In this document: positions 44,167 to 53,704 of the stretch, in pieces
Layout: each line of letters opens with the position of its first letter
How positions within the stretch are numbered: position 1 is the stretch's first letter
Assembly: GCF_900637655.1 (NCBI RefSeq)
Contig: NZ_LR134384.1
Coordinates: forward strand, 1,612,001-1,676,000
Direction of reading: 5' to 3'
From: Segatella oris
GTDB lineage: Bacteria; Bacteroidota; Bacteroidia; Bacteroidales; Bacteroidaceae
DNA length: 64,000 nt
Program-made: the position numbers and the translations under genes
Notes under the pieces: model-generated
Database searches by the model: none
What the model saw: only the letters and a program-made list of their open reading frames with translations
Told to the model about the DNA's origin: nothing

Positions 44167-46665
44167 TTAGCTACGGAGCTGAAGCAGAAGGCTGTTCAAC
44201 TGGTTTTCGTCTTGAATAAGCACTTCGCGTGGCTTGCTTCCTTGTGCAGCCCCCACGATACCTACTTGCTCGAGTTGGTCCATCAAGCGGCCTGCACGGT
44301 TGTAACCAATAGAGAAACGGCGCTGTATCATACTGGTGGAGCCTTGCTGTGAAAGTACAATTGCATGGGCGGCCTCCTCAAAATAGGGGTCAAGTGTGGA
44401 CATGTCAGCACTGCCACTGCCTATACCGCCACCACTGTTGTCATCAATGGGTTCGGGAAGTTCCATTGGTTCAACGGGCCCCGGCTCTTCCATGATGTAG
44501 TCGTTGATGCGTTCAATCTCCGGCGTATCAACGAAAGCACACTGTACACGAACGGGTTCGTTGCCGTTAAGAAACAGAAGGTCACCACGTCCTACAAGCT
44601 GATTGGCTCCTGAACGGTCGAGAATGGTGCGTGAATCAATCTGTGAACTCACGCGGAATGCCATTCTTCCCGGGAAGTTAGCCTTGATATTACCGGTGAT
44701 AATCTTTGTAGTTGGTCGCTGTGTAGCAATTACCATGTGAATACCTACGGCTCGGGCAAGCTGTGCAATACGTGCAATTGGGAGCTCAATTTCTTTACCT
44801 GCAGTCATGATTAAGTCGCCGAACTCATCAATAATGACAACAATATAAGGCATATAGTCGTGACCTTTCGTCAAATCTAACTTGTGATTGACATATTTTG
44901 CGTTGTATTCTTTGATGTTCTTTGCACCGGCAACTTTCAAAAGATCATAGCGATGATCCATGAGTGCACAGAGACTGTTGAGTGTTCTGACGACTTTGGT
45001 TACATCGGTGATAATAGGTTCTTCATCGTTCTCTGGCAGACAGGCCATGAAATGGTCTGAAATCTTGTGGTAAACACTGAATTCTACCTTCTTTGGATCA
45101 ACAAGAACGAACTTCAGTTCATTTGGATGCTTCTTATATAATAATGAAGTGATTATAGCATTCAAGCCGACAGACTTACCTTGTCCCGTTGCACCGGCAA
45201 CAAGCAAGTGTGGGATTTTAGCCAAATCAACCATGAACACCTCGTTGGTAATGGTCTTTCCAAGAGCCAGCGGAAGCTCCATCTTTGTCTCTTTGAATTT
45301 CTTTGAGTTCAGAATACTCTCCATTGAAACTATCTGCGGCCTCTTATTTGGTACCTCAATACCAATAGTTCCCTTTCCAGGGATAGGTGCAATAATTCGG
45401 ATGCCAAGTGCAGAGAGACTCAAAGCTATGTCATCTTCAAGGTTTCGGATCTTGGAAATGCGTACGCCTTCAGCAGGGGTTATTTCGTAAAGTGTAATCG
45501 TTGGGCCTACAGTAGCCTTGATTTCGCGGATAGATACACCGAAACTATTGAGCACTTCTACAATGCGTGCGTTGTTAGCTTTGATTTCATCCATGTCGAC
45601 ATTTGGCTTGTCTCCGTCGTCATATTTCTTGAGAAGATCAAGCGTAGGCTTCTTATATTTCGTGAAAGGTTCAAGCGGATCGATAGGAGTATTGAGGATT
45701 TCCTCAATGTTAACTACATCACTTCCGGCTTTTTCTTCATTCTTTGCTACCTCTACAGTCAGTTTGTTGTCGTTGCTCTCTGTAGCGTTTAGAGGAGTCT
45801 CTGCCTTGGGAGAAAGATTTACTACAGGAGAAGTTGCTGTAGAAGTGTGTGCTGAATTGTCAACATTATCGTAGTTGGTGAAGTCAAGAACAGGTGCAGG
45901 GATATCATTTGGTAAACCATCTTCAATTGTAGGCTCATCCTCAATAGCTTCATCAGTAATGTCTTCTGATATATCTTCCTGGGGTGTTTCCGTTGTCTGG
46001 GACTCATGATTTGTAACGGAGAATTTTACCTTTGAGGTGAGATATTTTACCGGATTCATCGCTTTTCTGACGACGTTAATAGTCTCTGCACTTAGATATG
46101 TAAGGAAGGCAAGTGCTGTAAAAAGAAGTATGCCAATTAATCCTGGTGCACCAACTATGTTTTCCAAATGCTGAACACAAAACAGTCCATGTTCTCCACC
46201 AGGGTTAAAAAAGAGATTACCCATAATGGGGGAAAGGAATTTTGCAAAGGTTATAGAACACCAAATCATTGTCAGCATCATGCCGAAAAACCATTTCCAA
46301 AGGTTTATGGTATAGATTTTCATCAGTTTTAAACCAACTAAAATGATGAAAGCAGGCATGATAAAAGCAGGAATTCCAAAGTTGACAGCTATGAAGAAAT
46401 AGGCCATGATAGCCCCGATGGAACCGCAATAATTTGTAAACGAATGATTAGTGTTTACCCATTCTCCTGGTCTTAACCCTTCAAGCAGGCTTTGGTCACC
46501 TTGTCCTGTGGAAAAGAAAGAAACCATTGCAATGATGACAAAGATTGCAATGAGAAGGAGTATTAATCCTAAAAGAAAGTCTGTTTTTTCGTTGCTGAAT
46601 ATATTACGGAAGCCGACTGCCTCTCCCAAGTTCTTAGGTTTGCGGTCAGATTTTTTTCTTGCCAT
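44167..46665 (-). CDS. ftsK: FtsK/SpoIIIE DNA translocase
   Basis: An 832-residue protein from ATG 46665. Four N-terminal membrane helices (about residues 20-190) anchor it at the septum, followed by an acidic, Pro/Thr-rich linker. The motor has Walker A GATGQGKSVGLN and Walker B YIVVIIDEFGDLI, with TQRPTTKIITGNIKANFPGRMAFRV downstream. The winged-helix gamma domain (RRFSIGYNRAGRLMDQLEQVGIVG) reads polar DNA sites. It pumps chromosomes towards dif during division. A TAATTTTG box lies 25 bases before the start. Confidence 0.96.
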   Translation of the reverse strand: MARKKSDRKPKNLGEAVGFRNIFSNEKTDFLLGLILLLIAIFVIIAMVSFFSTGQGDQSLLEGLRPGEWVNTNHSFTNYCGSIGAIMAYFFIAVNFGIPAFIMPAFIILVGLKLMKIYTINLWKWFFGMMLTMIWCSITFAKFLSPIMGNLFFNPGGEHGLFCVQHLENIVGAPGLIGILLFTALAFLTYLSAETINVVRKAMNPVKYLTSKVKFSVTNHESQTTETPQEDISEDITDEAIEDEPTIEDGLPNDIPAPVLDFTNYDNVDNSAHTSTATSPVVNLSPKAETPLNATESNDNKLTVEVAKNEEKAGSDVVNIEEILNTPIDPLEPFTKYKKPTLDLLKKYDDGDKPNVDMDEIKANNARIVEVLNSFGVSIREIKATVGPTITLYEITPAEGVRISKIRNLEDDIALSLSALGIRIIAPIPGKGTIGIEVPNKRPQIVSMESILNSKKFKETKMELPLALGKTITNEVFMVDLAKIPHLLVAGATGQGKSVGLNAIITSLLYKKHPNELKFVLVDPKKVEFSVYHKISDHFMACLPENDEEPIITDVTKVVRTLNSLCALMDHRYDLLKVAGAKNIKEYNAKYVNHKLDLTKGHDYMPYIVVIIDEFGDLIMTAGKEIELPIARIAQLARAVGIHMVIATQRPTTKIITGNIKANFPGRMAFRVSSQIDSRTILDRSGANQLVGRGDLLFLNGNEPVRVQCAFVDTPEIERINDYIMEEPGPVEPMELPEPIDDNSGGGIGSGSADMSTLDPYFEEAAHAIVLSQQGSTSMIQRRFSIGYNRAGRLMDQLEQVGIVGAAQGSKPREVLIQDENQLNSLLLQLRS

Positions 46666-46740
46666 GCTCTTATTATATTGTATTTCTTGCAAAATTAACG
46701 TAAAAATCCGAGAAATGGCGTTCTTTTCATAACTTTTTTC

Positions 46741-46748
46741 TAATTTTG
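46741..46748 (+). promoter_or_regulatory. -7 element of the exonuclease-rlmI-tilS genes
   Basis: TAATTTTG ends 12 bases before the first ATG (46761). A matching minus-strand TAATTTTG (46690-46697) serves ftsK, so the two genes diverge from a 95-base region. Confidence 0.5.
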
Positions 46749-46760
46749 CAAATTAGAGTT

Positions 46761-47444
46761 ATGTATTTAATGATGAAGAAAACAATATATAGTAAGTTCG
46801 ATAAGAGACTGATAACTGCCCTTCCTGCGGCTCAATTTCCAGGAAGAATCATAACTGTTATCAGTGAGGCCGATGCAGATAAAGCTGTTGATTATCTGCT
46901 GTCATGTGATATTTTGGGCGTTGATACCGAGACAAGACCGACCTTTCATAAAGGTGAACAGCACAAAGTAGCCTTGCTTCAAGTGGCTTCACGTGACACA
47001 TGTTTTCTTTTCAGACTTAATGATATAGGAATGCCAGCATCGGTAATCAGACTCTTGGAAGACAGAACTGTTCCAAAAATTGGATTGTCATGGCATGATG
47101 ATATCCTTTCTCTTCACCGTCGTTCAGAGTTTGAACCAGGTTATTTTATTGATTTACAGGACATCGTTGGAAAGATAGGAATAAAAGATTTAAGTCTTCA
47201 AAAACTCTATGCCAATATCTTTCATCAGAAGATTAGCAAGCGGCAGCGTCTTACAAACTGGGAAGCCGGAGTGCTTACTGACAAGCAAAAGCAATATGCA
47301 GCGACGGATGCCTGGACGTGTATAAAACTATATGAAGAAATCAGACGGCTGTATAAAACCAAGGAGTATAAACTTGTTGTACCTGTAGAACCCAGCAGGT
47401 CAGAGGGGACTCCAACAGAAAAAGCAATGGCTAAATTAGCATAA
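46761..47444 (+). CDS. 3'-5' exonuclease, RNase D-like DEDD family
   Basis: A protein of about 227 residues; ATG codons at 46761, 46770 and 46773 are possible starts. The DEDDy motifs are visible: LGVDTETRPTF (Exo I), GLSWHDDILSLH (Exo II) and YAATDAWTCIKLYE (Exo III). It is only the nuclease domain, without the HRDC domain of full RNase D. Next gene is rlmI after 61 bases. Confidence 0.9.
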   Translation: MYLMMKKTIYSKFDKRLITALPAAQFPGRIITVISEADADKAVDYLLSCDILGVDTETRPTFHKGEQHKVALLQVASRDTCFLFRLNDIGMPASVIRLLEDRTVPKIGLSWHDDILSLHRRSEFEPGYFIDLQDIVGKIGIKDLSLQKLYANIFHQKISKRQRLTNWEAGVLTDKQKQYAATDAWTCIKLYEEIRRLYKTKEYKLVVPVEPSRSEGTPTEKAMAKLA

Positions 47445-47505
47445 TGAAATGGTGATAATAGCTCGTTCAGAGGCTTTATTAATCAATTGAAATTCTAAAA
47501 TACTT

Positions 47506-48687
47506 ATGTATAAGTCAATCTATCTTAAAAAAGGGAAAGAGGAATCATTGAATCGTTTTCATCCTTGGATTTTTTCAGGGGCAATTCATCATATGGATGA
47601 TAATATAGAGGAGGGGGAACTTGTCAATATATTCACGGCTTCAAATGAGTTTATTGCGGTTGGACATTATCAAATTGGGTCGATTGCTATACGTGTATTG
47701 ACGTTTTCAAAGGTGGAAATCAGTTATGATTTCTGGTGCGATCGACTGAGTAGTGCTTTGAAAATGCGCCAAAATGTTGGGATTGCAGATAATAATGTGA
47801 ATAATACTTATCGTTTGGTACATGGCGAAGGAGACTATCTTCCAGGCTTAGTAATTGATTGTTATGGCGAAACTGCAGTCATGCAAGCGCACAGTGTAGG
47901 CATGCACGTGTGCCGTGAAGAAATCTGCCGGGCACTGATTAAAGTAATGGGGGAGCGTATTAAGCATGTTTATTATAAAAGCGAGACAACACTTCCCTTC
48001 AAAGCAGAACTTGGACAAGAGAATGGTTTCATGTATGGTGAAACGGATAATGATATTGCTATAGAGAATGGCTTGAAGTTCCATGTAGACTGGCTTCGTG
48101 GTCAAAAGACCGGTTTTTTTGTTGATCAACGGGAAAATCGAAACCTTTTAGAGCATTATGCAAAAGGGAAAAGCGTGCTGAATATGTTTTGTTATACAGG
48201 TGGCTTCTCTGTATATGCCATGCGAGGTCAAGCCAAATTAGTTCATTCTGTGGATAGCAGTGCAAAGGCTGTTGAATTGACAAACCGAAATATAGCCTTG
48301 AATTTTCCAGATGATTTGCGTCATGAAGCATTTTGTGAGGATGCTTTCAAATACTTGGATAATAATGATAACAAGTACGATTTGATAATCCTTGATCCAC
48401 CGGCTTTTGCCAAACATCGTGCAGCTTTACGCAATGCATTGAAAGGTTATACACGTTTGAATGTAAAAGGTCTGCAACGTATCAAGCACGGTGGCATTTT
48501 ATTTACTTTCAGTTGTTCACAAGTTGTATCGAAAGAACATTTTCGTAATGCTGTATTTACAGCAGCAGCACAGGCTGGTCGCAAGGTGAGGATACTTCAT
48601 CAGCTGCATCAACCGGCAGATCATCCTATCAACATCTATCATCCGGAGGGGGAATATCTGAAAGGTTTAGTTTTATATGTTGAGTAG
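47506..48687 (+). CDS. rlmI: 23S rRNA m5C1962 methyltransferase, RlmI-like
   Basis: A 393-residue protein with an N-terminal PUA domain (LNRFHPWIFSGAI...GELVNIF) and a C-terminal SAM-dependent Rossmann methyltransferase. Motifs: VLNMFCYTGGFSVYA, HSVDSSAKAVELTNRN, YDLIILDPPAFAK and LFTFSCSQVVSKEHF, which holds the catalytic Cys. Its end overlaps the tilS start by 11 bases, so translation is coupled. Confidence 0.92.
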   Translation: MYKSIYLKKGKEESLNRFHPWIFSGAIHHMDDNIEEGELVNIFTASNEFIAVGHYQIGSIAIRVLTFSKVEISYDFWCDRLSSALKMRQNVGIADNNVNNTYRLVHGEGDYLPGLVIDCYGETAVMQAHSVGMHVCREEICRALIKVMGERIKHVYYKSETTLPFKAELGQENGFMYGETDNDIAIENGLKFHVDWLRGQKTGFFVDQRENRNLLEHYAKGKSVLNMFCYTGGFSVYAMRGQAKLVHSVDSSAKAVELTNRNIALNFPDDLRHEAFCEDAFKYLDNNDNKYDLIILDPPAFAKHRAALRNALKGYTRLNVKGLQRIKHGGILFTFSCSQVVSKEHFRNAVFTAAAQAGRKVRILHQLHQPADHPINIYHPEGEYLKGLVLYVE

Positions 48688-50026
48688 TTTTGCTCATAGA
48701 ATTAAGTTGTTCATAGATAGAAACCTTCTGCTGAAGCCTGGAGGTTTTTATCTTGTTGCCTTGAGCGGGGGCTGTGATAGTGTTGCCCTACTTCGGGTCA
48801 TGATTGAACTTGGCTATCATATTGCAGTCATTCATTGTAATTTTCAATTACGAGGTGAAGAATCAGAACGTGATGAACGCTTCTGTGAAGAACTGTGTAA
48901 CTCACAAAAAGTCCCATTTCATCGAGTTCATTTTGATACAAGAGAGTATGCAGAACTTCATCATATCAGTATTGAAATGGCTGCACGTGAACTGCGTTAT
49001 CAATATTTTGAACAGTTAAGAAAGGATATCTGTGCTGACGCTATACTTGTGGCACATCATCAGGATGACACTGTTGAAACTGTATTGTTAAATTTAATAC
49101 GTGGCACCGGCATTCACGGTTTGCAAGGAATTAAGCCAAAGAACGGTCATGTTATACGTCCTTTATTGCCAATGACACGCAATGATATAGAGAATTATCT
49201 TTCTTCTATTCAGCAGACTTTTATCACTGATAGCAGCAATCTTATTGCAGACATCAAACGTAATAAGATAAGATTGAAAGTATTACCATTGTTGCGTGAG
49301 ATAAATCCTTCGGTATCAGAAAGTATAACTTTAACTGCTAAACATTTGAATGATGCAGCAAAAGTGTTTGATAATGCCTTGCAAGAGAGTGTTGAGAGGG
49401 TGACTTTAGTTCGTAAGGCTGACCGATATGTTGTGGATATAGACAAATTAGAACGTGAAATTTCGCCGGAGCAGACACTATATACCATTCTGAAGAATTT
49501 TTCGTTTTCATCTGCTCAGATTGAGAATATGGCATACTCACTTGATGCACCGACAGGGAAAAAGTGGTTATCGAATACGCATGAAGCCGTTATTGATAGA
49601 GGAACGCTTGTTATAGCCCCGCTTTTGGATGCGTCAAATAAGGTTTTAAAAGTGCCGGAAACAGGGTGCTACGTTTGGGATGATAAAGTTAAATTTAATA
49701 TCACATCACATGTTATAACCCCTGAATTCAAGCCAAGTCACGACCCTGATAAAATAACTATAGATGCCGAAAAGGTGTTTTTCCCTTTGATAATCCGTTA
49801 TGCACGGCAAGGAGATAGATTTCATCCTTTTGGTATGGCAGGTAGTAAATTGGTCAGTGATTACTTGACTGACCTGAAGCTGTCATTAGTAGATAAACAA
49901 CGACAAATCGTTATTGAAGATGCTAAAGGAAAGCTACTATGGATTGTCGGACGAAGAATTGACAACCATTTTGGTGTTACGAATCAAACAAAGGGAGTGC
50001 TGATTCTGGCTCTTATGAATGAATGA
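48677..50026 (+). CDS. tilS: tRNA(Ile)-lysidine synthetase
   Basis: A 449-residue ATP-dependent enzyme that turns C34 of the minor tRNA-Ile into lysidine. The PP-loop motif SGGCDS is at residues 30-35, followed by AVIHCNFQLRG and AHHQDDTVET. The C-terminal domain (IIRYARQGDRFHPFGMAGSKLVSDYLTDLK) recognises the tRNA acceptor. Standard length for Bacteroidota. Confidence 0.95.
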   Translation: MLSSFAHRIKLFIDRNLLLKPGGFYLVALSGGCDSVALLRVMIELGYHIAVIHCNFQLRGEESERDERFCEELCNSQKVPFHRVHFDTREYAELHHISIEMAARELRYQYFEQLRKDICADAILVAHHQDDTVETVLLNLIRGTGIHGLQGIKPKNGHVIRPLLPMTRNDIENYLSSIQQTFITDSSNLIADIKRNKIRLKVLPLLREINPSVSESITLTAKHLNDAAKVFDNALQESVERVTLVRKADRYVVDIDKLEREISPEQTLYTILKNFSFSSAQIENMAYSLDAPTGKKWLSNTHEAVIDRGTLVIAPLLDASNKVLKVPETGCYVWDDKVKFNITSHVITPEFKPSHDPDKITIDAEKVFFPLIIRYARQGDRFHPFGMAGSKLVSDYLTDLKLSLVDKQRQIVIEDAKGKLLWIVGRRIDNHFGVTNQTKGVLILALMNE

Positions 50027-50077
50027 CATTTGCAATAGCACGTGAATGCTCAATTCTATAGAATTATTTCATTGTAG

Positions 50078-50108
50078 TTTGATATATTGGATTTTTTGTC
50101 TAAATTTG
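50078..50108 (+). promoter_or_regulatory. Consensus promoter of mazG
   Basis: TTTG (50078-50081), 19 bases, TAAATTTG (50101-50108). The ATG at 50113 begins four bases after the -7 box, so the mRNA from here would start at or just after it. Confidence 0.8.
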
Positions 50109-50112
50109 TGGC

Positions 50113-51009
50113 ATGGAGAAGCGAAGTCATACAAGAGAAGAGAAAATGCAGGCGTTTGGACGTTTGCTTGATATACAGGACAGGCTTAGAAAAGAGTGCC
50201 CTTGGGATAGAAAACAGACGTATGAAAGTCTGCGTCCAAATACAATTGAAGAGGTATATGAATTATGTGACGCACTGATAAAAGGCAATCAGAAGGAAAT
50301 TTGCAAGGAGCTGGGCGATGTTATGGAGCATGTAGTCTTTTATGCCATGTTAGGACAAGAGACAGGAGACTTCGACATTGCTGATGTCTGCAATGCACAG
50401 GCAGACAAACTAATGTTCAGACACGATTTCATTGATTGGAACCAAGGTGGAAATTGGACTGTTACGAATCCCGATATGGTAATTAATCCACAAGGACAGG
50501 TTGTCTATAAGGACGAAGAACAGAAGGGAAACGCAACTAAACCGATGACAGCTTCAGAGGTTTCCACTACATGGGAGCAGCGCAAACAACAGGAACGTGG
50601 TGGAAACAAGACGGTTCTTTCAGGGGTTCCTGAGTCGTTACCATCTCTCATCAAGGCATACCGAATACAGGACAAGGCACGAAATGTGGGCTTTGATTGG
50701 AAACAAAAGGAAGATGTGTGGGACAAAGTACGCGAGGAACTTGGCGAACTTGAGGTAGAATTGAAGAAAGAAGACAAAGATAAGTCTATCGGAGAATTGG
50801 GAGATTTCCTTTTCAGCATTATCAATGCTGCCCGCCTATATCACCTCAATCCTGATAATGCATTGGAACGAACCAATCAGAAGTTTATCCATCGCTTTGC
50901 ATATGTGGAACGAAAAGCAAAGGAAAAGCATAAGCAACTGAAAGATATGACTATAGAAGAGATGGATAAACTGTGGAATGAAGCAAAGACTATAGAAAAC
51001 AATATATAA
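50113..51009 (+). CDS. mazG: MazG-type nucleoside triphosphate pyrophosphohydrolase
   Basis: A 298-residue protein with two MazG domains. The first has EEVYELCDALIKGNQKEICKELGDVMEHV with the metal-binding ExxE and ExxD motifs. The second has EELGELEVELKKEDKDKSIGELGDFLFSI. It hydrolyses NTPs, helping to clear abnormal nucleotides or tune ppGpp. I keep ATG 50113 because HTREE before the first domain looks conserved in my recollection of relatives. ATG 50146 is the alternative and would give a normal leader. The lipoprotein gene follows after 10 bases. Confidence 0.92.
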   Translation: MEKRSHTREEKMQAFGRLLDIQDRLRKECPWDRKQTYESLRPNTIEEVYELCDALIKGNQKEICKELGDVMEHVVFYAMLGQETGDFDIADVCNAQADKLMFRHDFIDWNQGGNWTVTNPDMVINPQGQVVYKDEEQKGNATKPMTASEVSTTWEQRKQQERGGNKTVLSGVPESLPSLIKAYRIQDKARNVGFDWKQKEDVWDKVREELGELEVELKKEDKDKSIGELGDFLFSIINAARLYHLNPDNALERTNQKFIHRFAYVERKAKEKHKQLKDMTIEEMDKLWNEAKTIENNI

Positions 51010-51019
51010 ACTAAAGCAT

Positions 51020-51580
51020 ATGAAAAAGTTATTTTATTTCGGCGTAATCTTGCTGAGCATGATGAGTATAGTCGCATGCAAGCATAGGCAAAGCGCATCG
51101 AATGTAGGGATGAAAGACAGTATGGAAGATGTTGGTTTTGCAGATACTACCGTTTATGGCGTATGTGGAGAAAACACATCAATGCATAATATTGAATTGA
51201 TTACTGACTTAGGTGACACGCTTGAATATACTGCATTGGATGACGGAAGAGACTCTACCGTTATTTTAGGTGGCCTTTTGTCAGGCGACCGTCTGGCGGT
51301 TATCGGTCATGAAGTTGATGGCGAACGCTTTGCACAGCGTGTGATTAACTTGACTACTTTGCTTGGAAAATGGGTTAGTATAGACAGGAATTTCGAGATA
51401 CTTGAGGGCGGACAGATCAAGAGCAATGTAAAGGCTGAGACAAATCCATGGACAGTTTGGAAGATCTGTAATGGCAAATTATTGCTGAATAAGGATACTT
51501 TCATGATAGATAACTTGGGTGCAGACTCGCTTTATATCGAGAACAAAGAGGGCATCTTCGCTTTTAAGAGGGTAAAGTAA
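51020..51580 (+). CDS. Lipocalin-like lipoprotein
   Basis: A 186-residue lipoprotein (lipobox SIVAC at about residue 20). The C-terminal part (LLGKWVSIDRNFEILEGGQIKSN...WTVWKICNGKLLLNKDTF) resembles the lipocalin-like domain of Bacteroidota lipoproteins. Ligand unknown. Probably in one unit with mazG and rnz. Confidence 0.75.
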   Translation: MKKLFYFGVILLSMMSIVACKHRQSASNVGMKDSMEDVGFADTTVYGVCGENTSMHNIELITDLGDTLEYTALDDGRDSTVILGGLLSGDRLAVIGHEVDGERFAQRVINLTTLLGKWVSIDRNFEILEGGQIKSNVKAETNPWTVWKICNGKLLLNKDTFMIDNLGADSLYIENKEGIFAFKRVK

Positions 51581-51653
51581 GGCTCATATCTACGCAATAT
51601 GTGCGTGAATATTAAGTTTAAGCCCCATTATATAATACTCGAAAAGCTACGCT

Positions 51654-52568
51654 ATGGAACCATTTAAAATCCATATTCTCGGCTGTGGATCGGCCTTGCC
51701 GACTCTCAGTCACTATGCTTCCTCACAGGTTGTTGAAATCAGAGAGAAGCTTTTTATGGTTGATTGTGGTGAGGGAACGCAAATGCAACTCAGGCGAAAT
51801 AAAATACGTTTCACGAAGTTGCAGGCTGTTTTTATTTCTCATTTGCATGGAGATCATTGTTTTGGATTGATTGGTATGATTAGCACTTTCGGGATGTTGG
51901 GGCGCACAGCCCCCTTTCATGTGTATGCACCGGAAGCATTAGGTCCAATTCTGCAAATCCAATTGGACTTCTTTTGCAAAGGGTTGGGATTTGATGTCAA
52001 GTTTCATCCCATTGATACAACCCGGAAAATCGTGATTTATGAAGACCGAAGTCTGACGGTTGAAACAATTCCTCTTGAACACAGAACCCCAACATGTGGT
52101 TTCTTGTTCAGGGAAAAACCCAAATTGCGACATATAAATCGTGAGATGATTGATTGTTATGAAGTGCCTTTGAGCCAATTGAATAACATCCGGACAGGCA
52201 TGGATTGGACAACACCTGAGGGCGTGATTATTCCCAATGAAAGGCTGACAACTCCTGCTGATCCGTCAAGAGCCTATGCTTATTGTAGTGATACGCGCTA
52301 TATCCCCACGCTTCATGAGTTGATAACCGGTGTAGATACACTTTATCACGAAAGCACCTATGCAGAAGATAATGCATCGCGTGCCCAGTTATATTGGCAT
52401 TCCACAGCACGCCAGGCAGCGACGGTGGCGCGTGATGCTCATGTAGGGAAGTTATTGTTAGGGCATTTCAGTGCCCGCTATGATGATGACAAATGTCTTC
52501 TTGATGAAGCCAAAGCTGTTTTCAAAAACAGTTGGTTAACAAATGAAGGACTTGTGTTTAACGTTTGA
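51654..52568 (+). CDS. rnz: Ribonuclease Z, tRNA 3'-end processing
   Basis: A 304-residue metallo-beta-lactamase fold nuclease that trims tRNA 3' trailers. The zinc motif HLHGDH spans residues 63-68. AYCSDTRYIPTLHELITGVDTLYHESTYAEDN holds further ligands and the HST loop, and LLGHFSARY the last His. Standard length. Confidence 0.95.
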   Translation: MEPFKIHILGCGSALPTLSHYASSQVVEIREKLFMVDCGEGTQMQLRRNKIRFTKLQAVFISHLHGDHCFGLIGMISTFGMLGRTAPFHVYAPEALGPILQIQLDFFCKGLGFDVKFHPIDTTRKIVIYEDRSLTVETIPLEHRTPTCGFLFREKPKLRHINREMIDCYEVPLSQLNNIRTGMDWTTPEGVIIPNERLTTPADPSRAYAYCSDTRYIPTLHELITGVDTLYHESTYAEDNASRAQLYWHSTARQAATVARDAHVGKLLLGHFSARYDDDKCLLDEAKAVFKNSWLTNEGLVFNV

Positions 52569-53353
52569 TAGGTGGTGATTTAAAAAGAAAAGAAAATACA
52601 TCGTTGAGATGAACTATTATTGCCTCATCAGCTATTTCTTCATCTTGAATTTAACATAATCAGCCATATGGCAATGTATAGTTCCAAATTTTACACTACA
52701 TTTTGACTTTTGCTAAATTTATTTACAAATGACTTTATAATATTCACAGATTTGAAATGAAAGCATCCTAAGCTTTCAATAATGCTTATTTTTTAGCTCT
52801 TCACAATTTCTTGACTATCAGATTGTTATAAAACTTAAGGAGAAGTACAAGGCAAAATCACAATAAAAAGCGATGTGATTTGTGTTGAATTAAGTCGTAA
52901 TTTGTACCATTTCATCGTGTGTTTTGATGCAAATGGCAGTATGTTTTGAGTCAAATTGCAACGCATAATGCCTGAAGTTGTAAGCCAAAGAAAGGGAAAT
53001 GAAGACATTGAAGCTATAAAGAGGCTTTACACATGCGCTGAAAAGTGACTTTTGTTTCTATTTGGTGTCCCTCTGAAATGTTAAAAACGAGCAGTAATAT
53101 TTACAGAAAGGAAGAAATGTTTAGCTTTATATGCCCTTTTTCTGTATTGCAAGTATCTTCTTTAGTCTTATGCCTTGTTAAACCACTTCACCGCAAAGAG
53201 AGAGTTTTGTACGATTAAGATAGACAGTCATCCTTAAGGATGTTTTCAGGAAAATGCCTTTAATTATTGTTAAATTTGTTTTAGGATTACAATAAAATCC
53301 ATAACTTTGTACACAAATAAAGGTTTCAGTAATTTGAAGAATTGTAATCGTTT
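52569..53353. other. Long intergenic region after rnz
   Basis: About 785 AT-rich bases without a credible coding frame. It holds repeat array E, two -7-like boxes (TAAATTTG at 53271-53278 and TAACTTTG at 53302-53309, the latter likely serving the next gene), and a perfect 14-base palindrome CATCCTTAAGGATG at 53229-53242. Confidence 0.6.
52880..52980 (+). repeat. 22-bp-period intergenic repeat array E
   Basis: Grid positions 52886 (TGAATT), 52908 (CATTTC), 52930 (CAAATG) and 52952 (CAAATT) are each 22 bases apart. The best units read TTTGATGCAAATGGCA and TTTGAGTCAAATTGCA. Confidence 0.7.
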
Positions 53354-53665
53354 ATGGCAAAATCTCTACTTAAAATATTTTTCTTTGCGATTTTCTTTTG
53401 GGTGTCTCCTGTAGCGTTTGGTGCTACGGAGAATATGAATGCAATGGACATTCCCGGTGCTCATGAGATTGAAATTACGATTAGTCAGACAACATTACGC
53501 GTTACAGGGGGCGCCGGTCAGGTGCTTTATATCTATAATGTTGCAGGAGTCTGTGTCATGACGCTTCGGGTGGATAGCAACGACAAGCGTTTCGATTTGA
53601 ACTTGGCCAAGGGCTGTTATATCGTAAAGGTGGGTAGAACTGTCAGAAAAGTTTCAATACATTGA
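53354..53665 (+). CDS. Small secreted protein resembling a stand-alone type IX sorting domain
   Basis: A 103-residue protein: a signal peptide (residues 1-23, ending AFGA) and then one beta-sandwich-like domain with QVLYIYNVAGVCVMTLRV, DLNLAKGCYIVKVGRTVRKVSIH. This pattern matches the C-terminal signal domain of type IX cargo, but there is no cargo before it. It may be a minimal secreted protein or a decayed remnant. The L,D-transpeptidase gene begins 39 bases later. Confidence 0.6.
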   Translation: MAKSLLKIFFFAIFFWVSPVAFGATENMNAMDIPGAHEIEITISQTTLRVTGGAGQVLYIYNVAGVCVMTLRVDSNDKRFDLNLAKGCYIVKVGRTVRKVSIH

Positions 53666-53704
53666 TATTCCCTAAAATCAGTTTTGTTCATAACGGATAA
53701 CTCA

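Noticed and set aside
53229..53242. Perfect 14-base palindrome CATCCTTAAGGATG as an operator
   Set aside because: It is single, short and 110 bases from the nearest start; chance or a weak terminator explains it as well.
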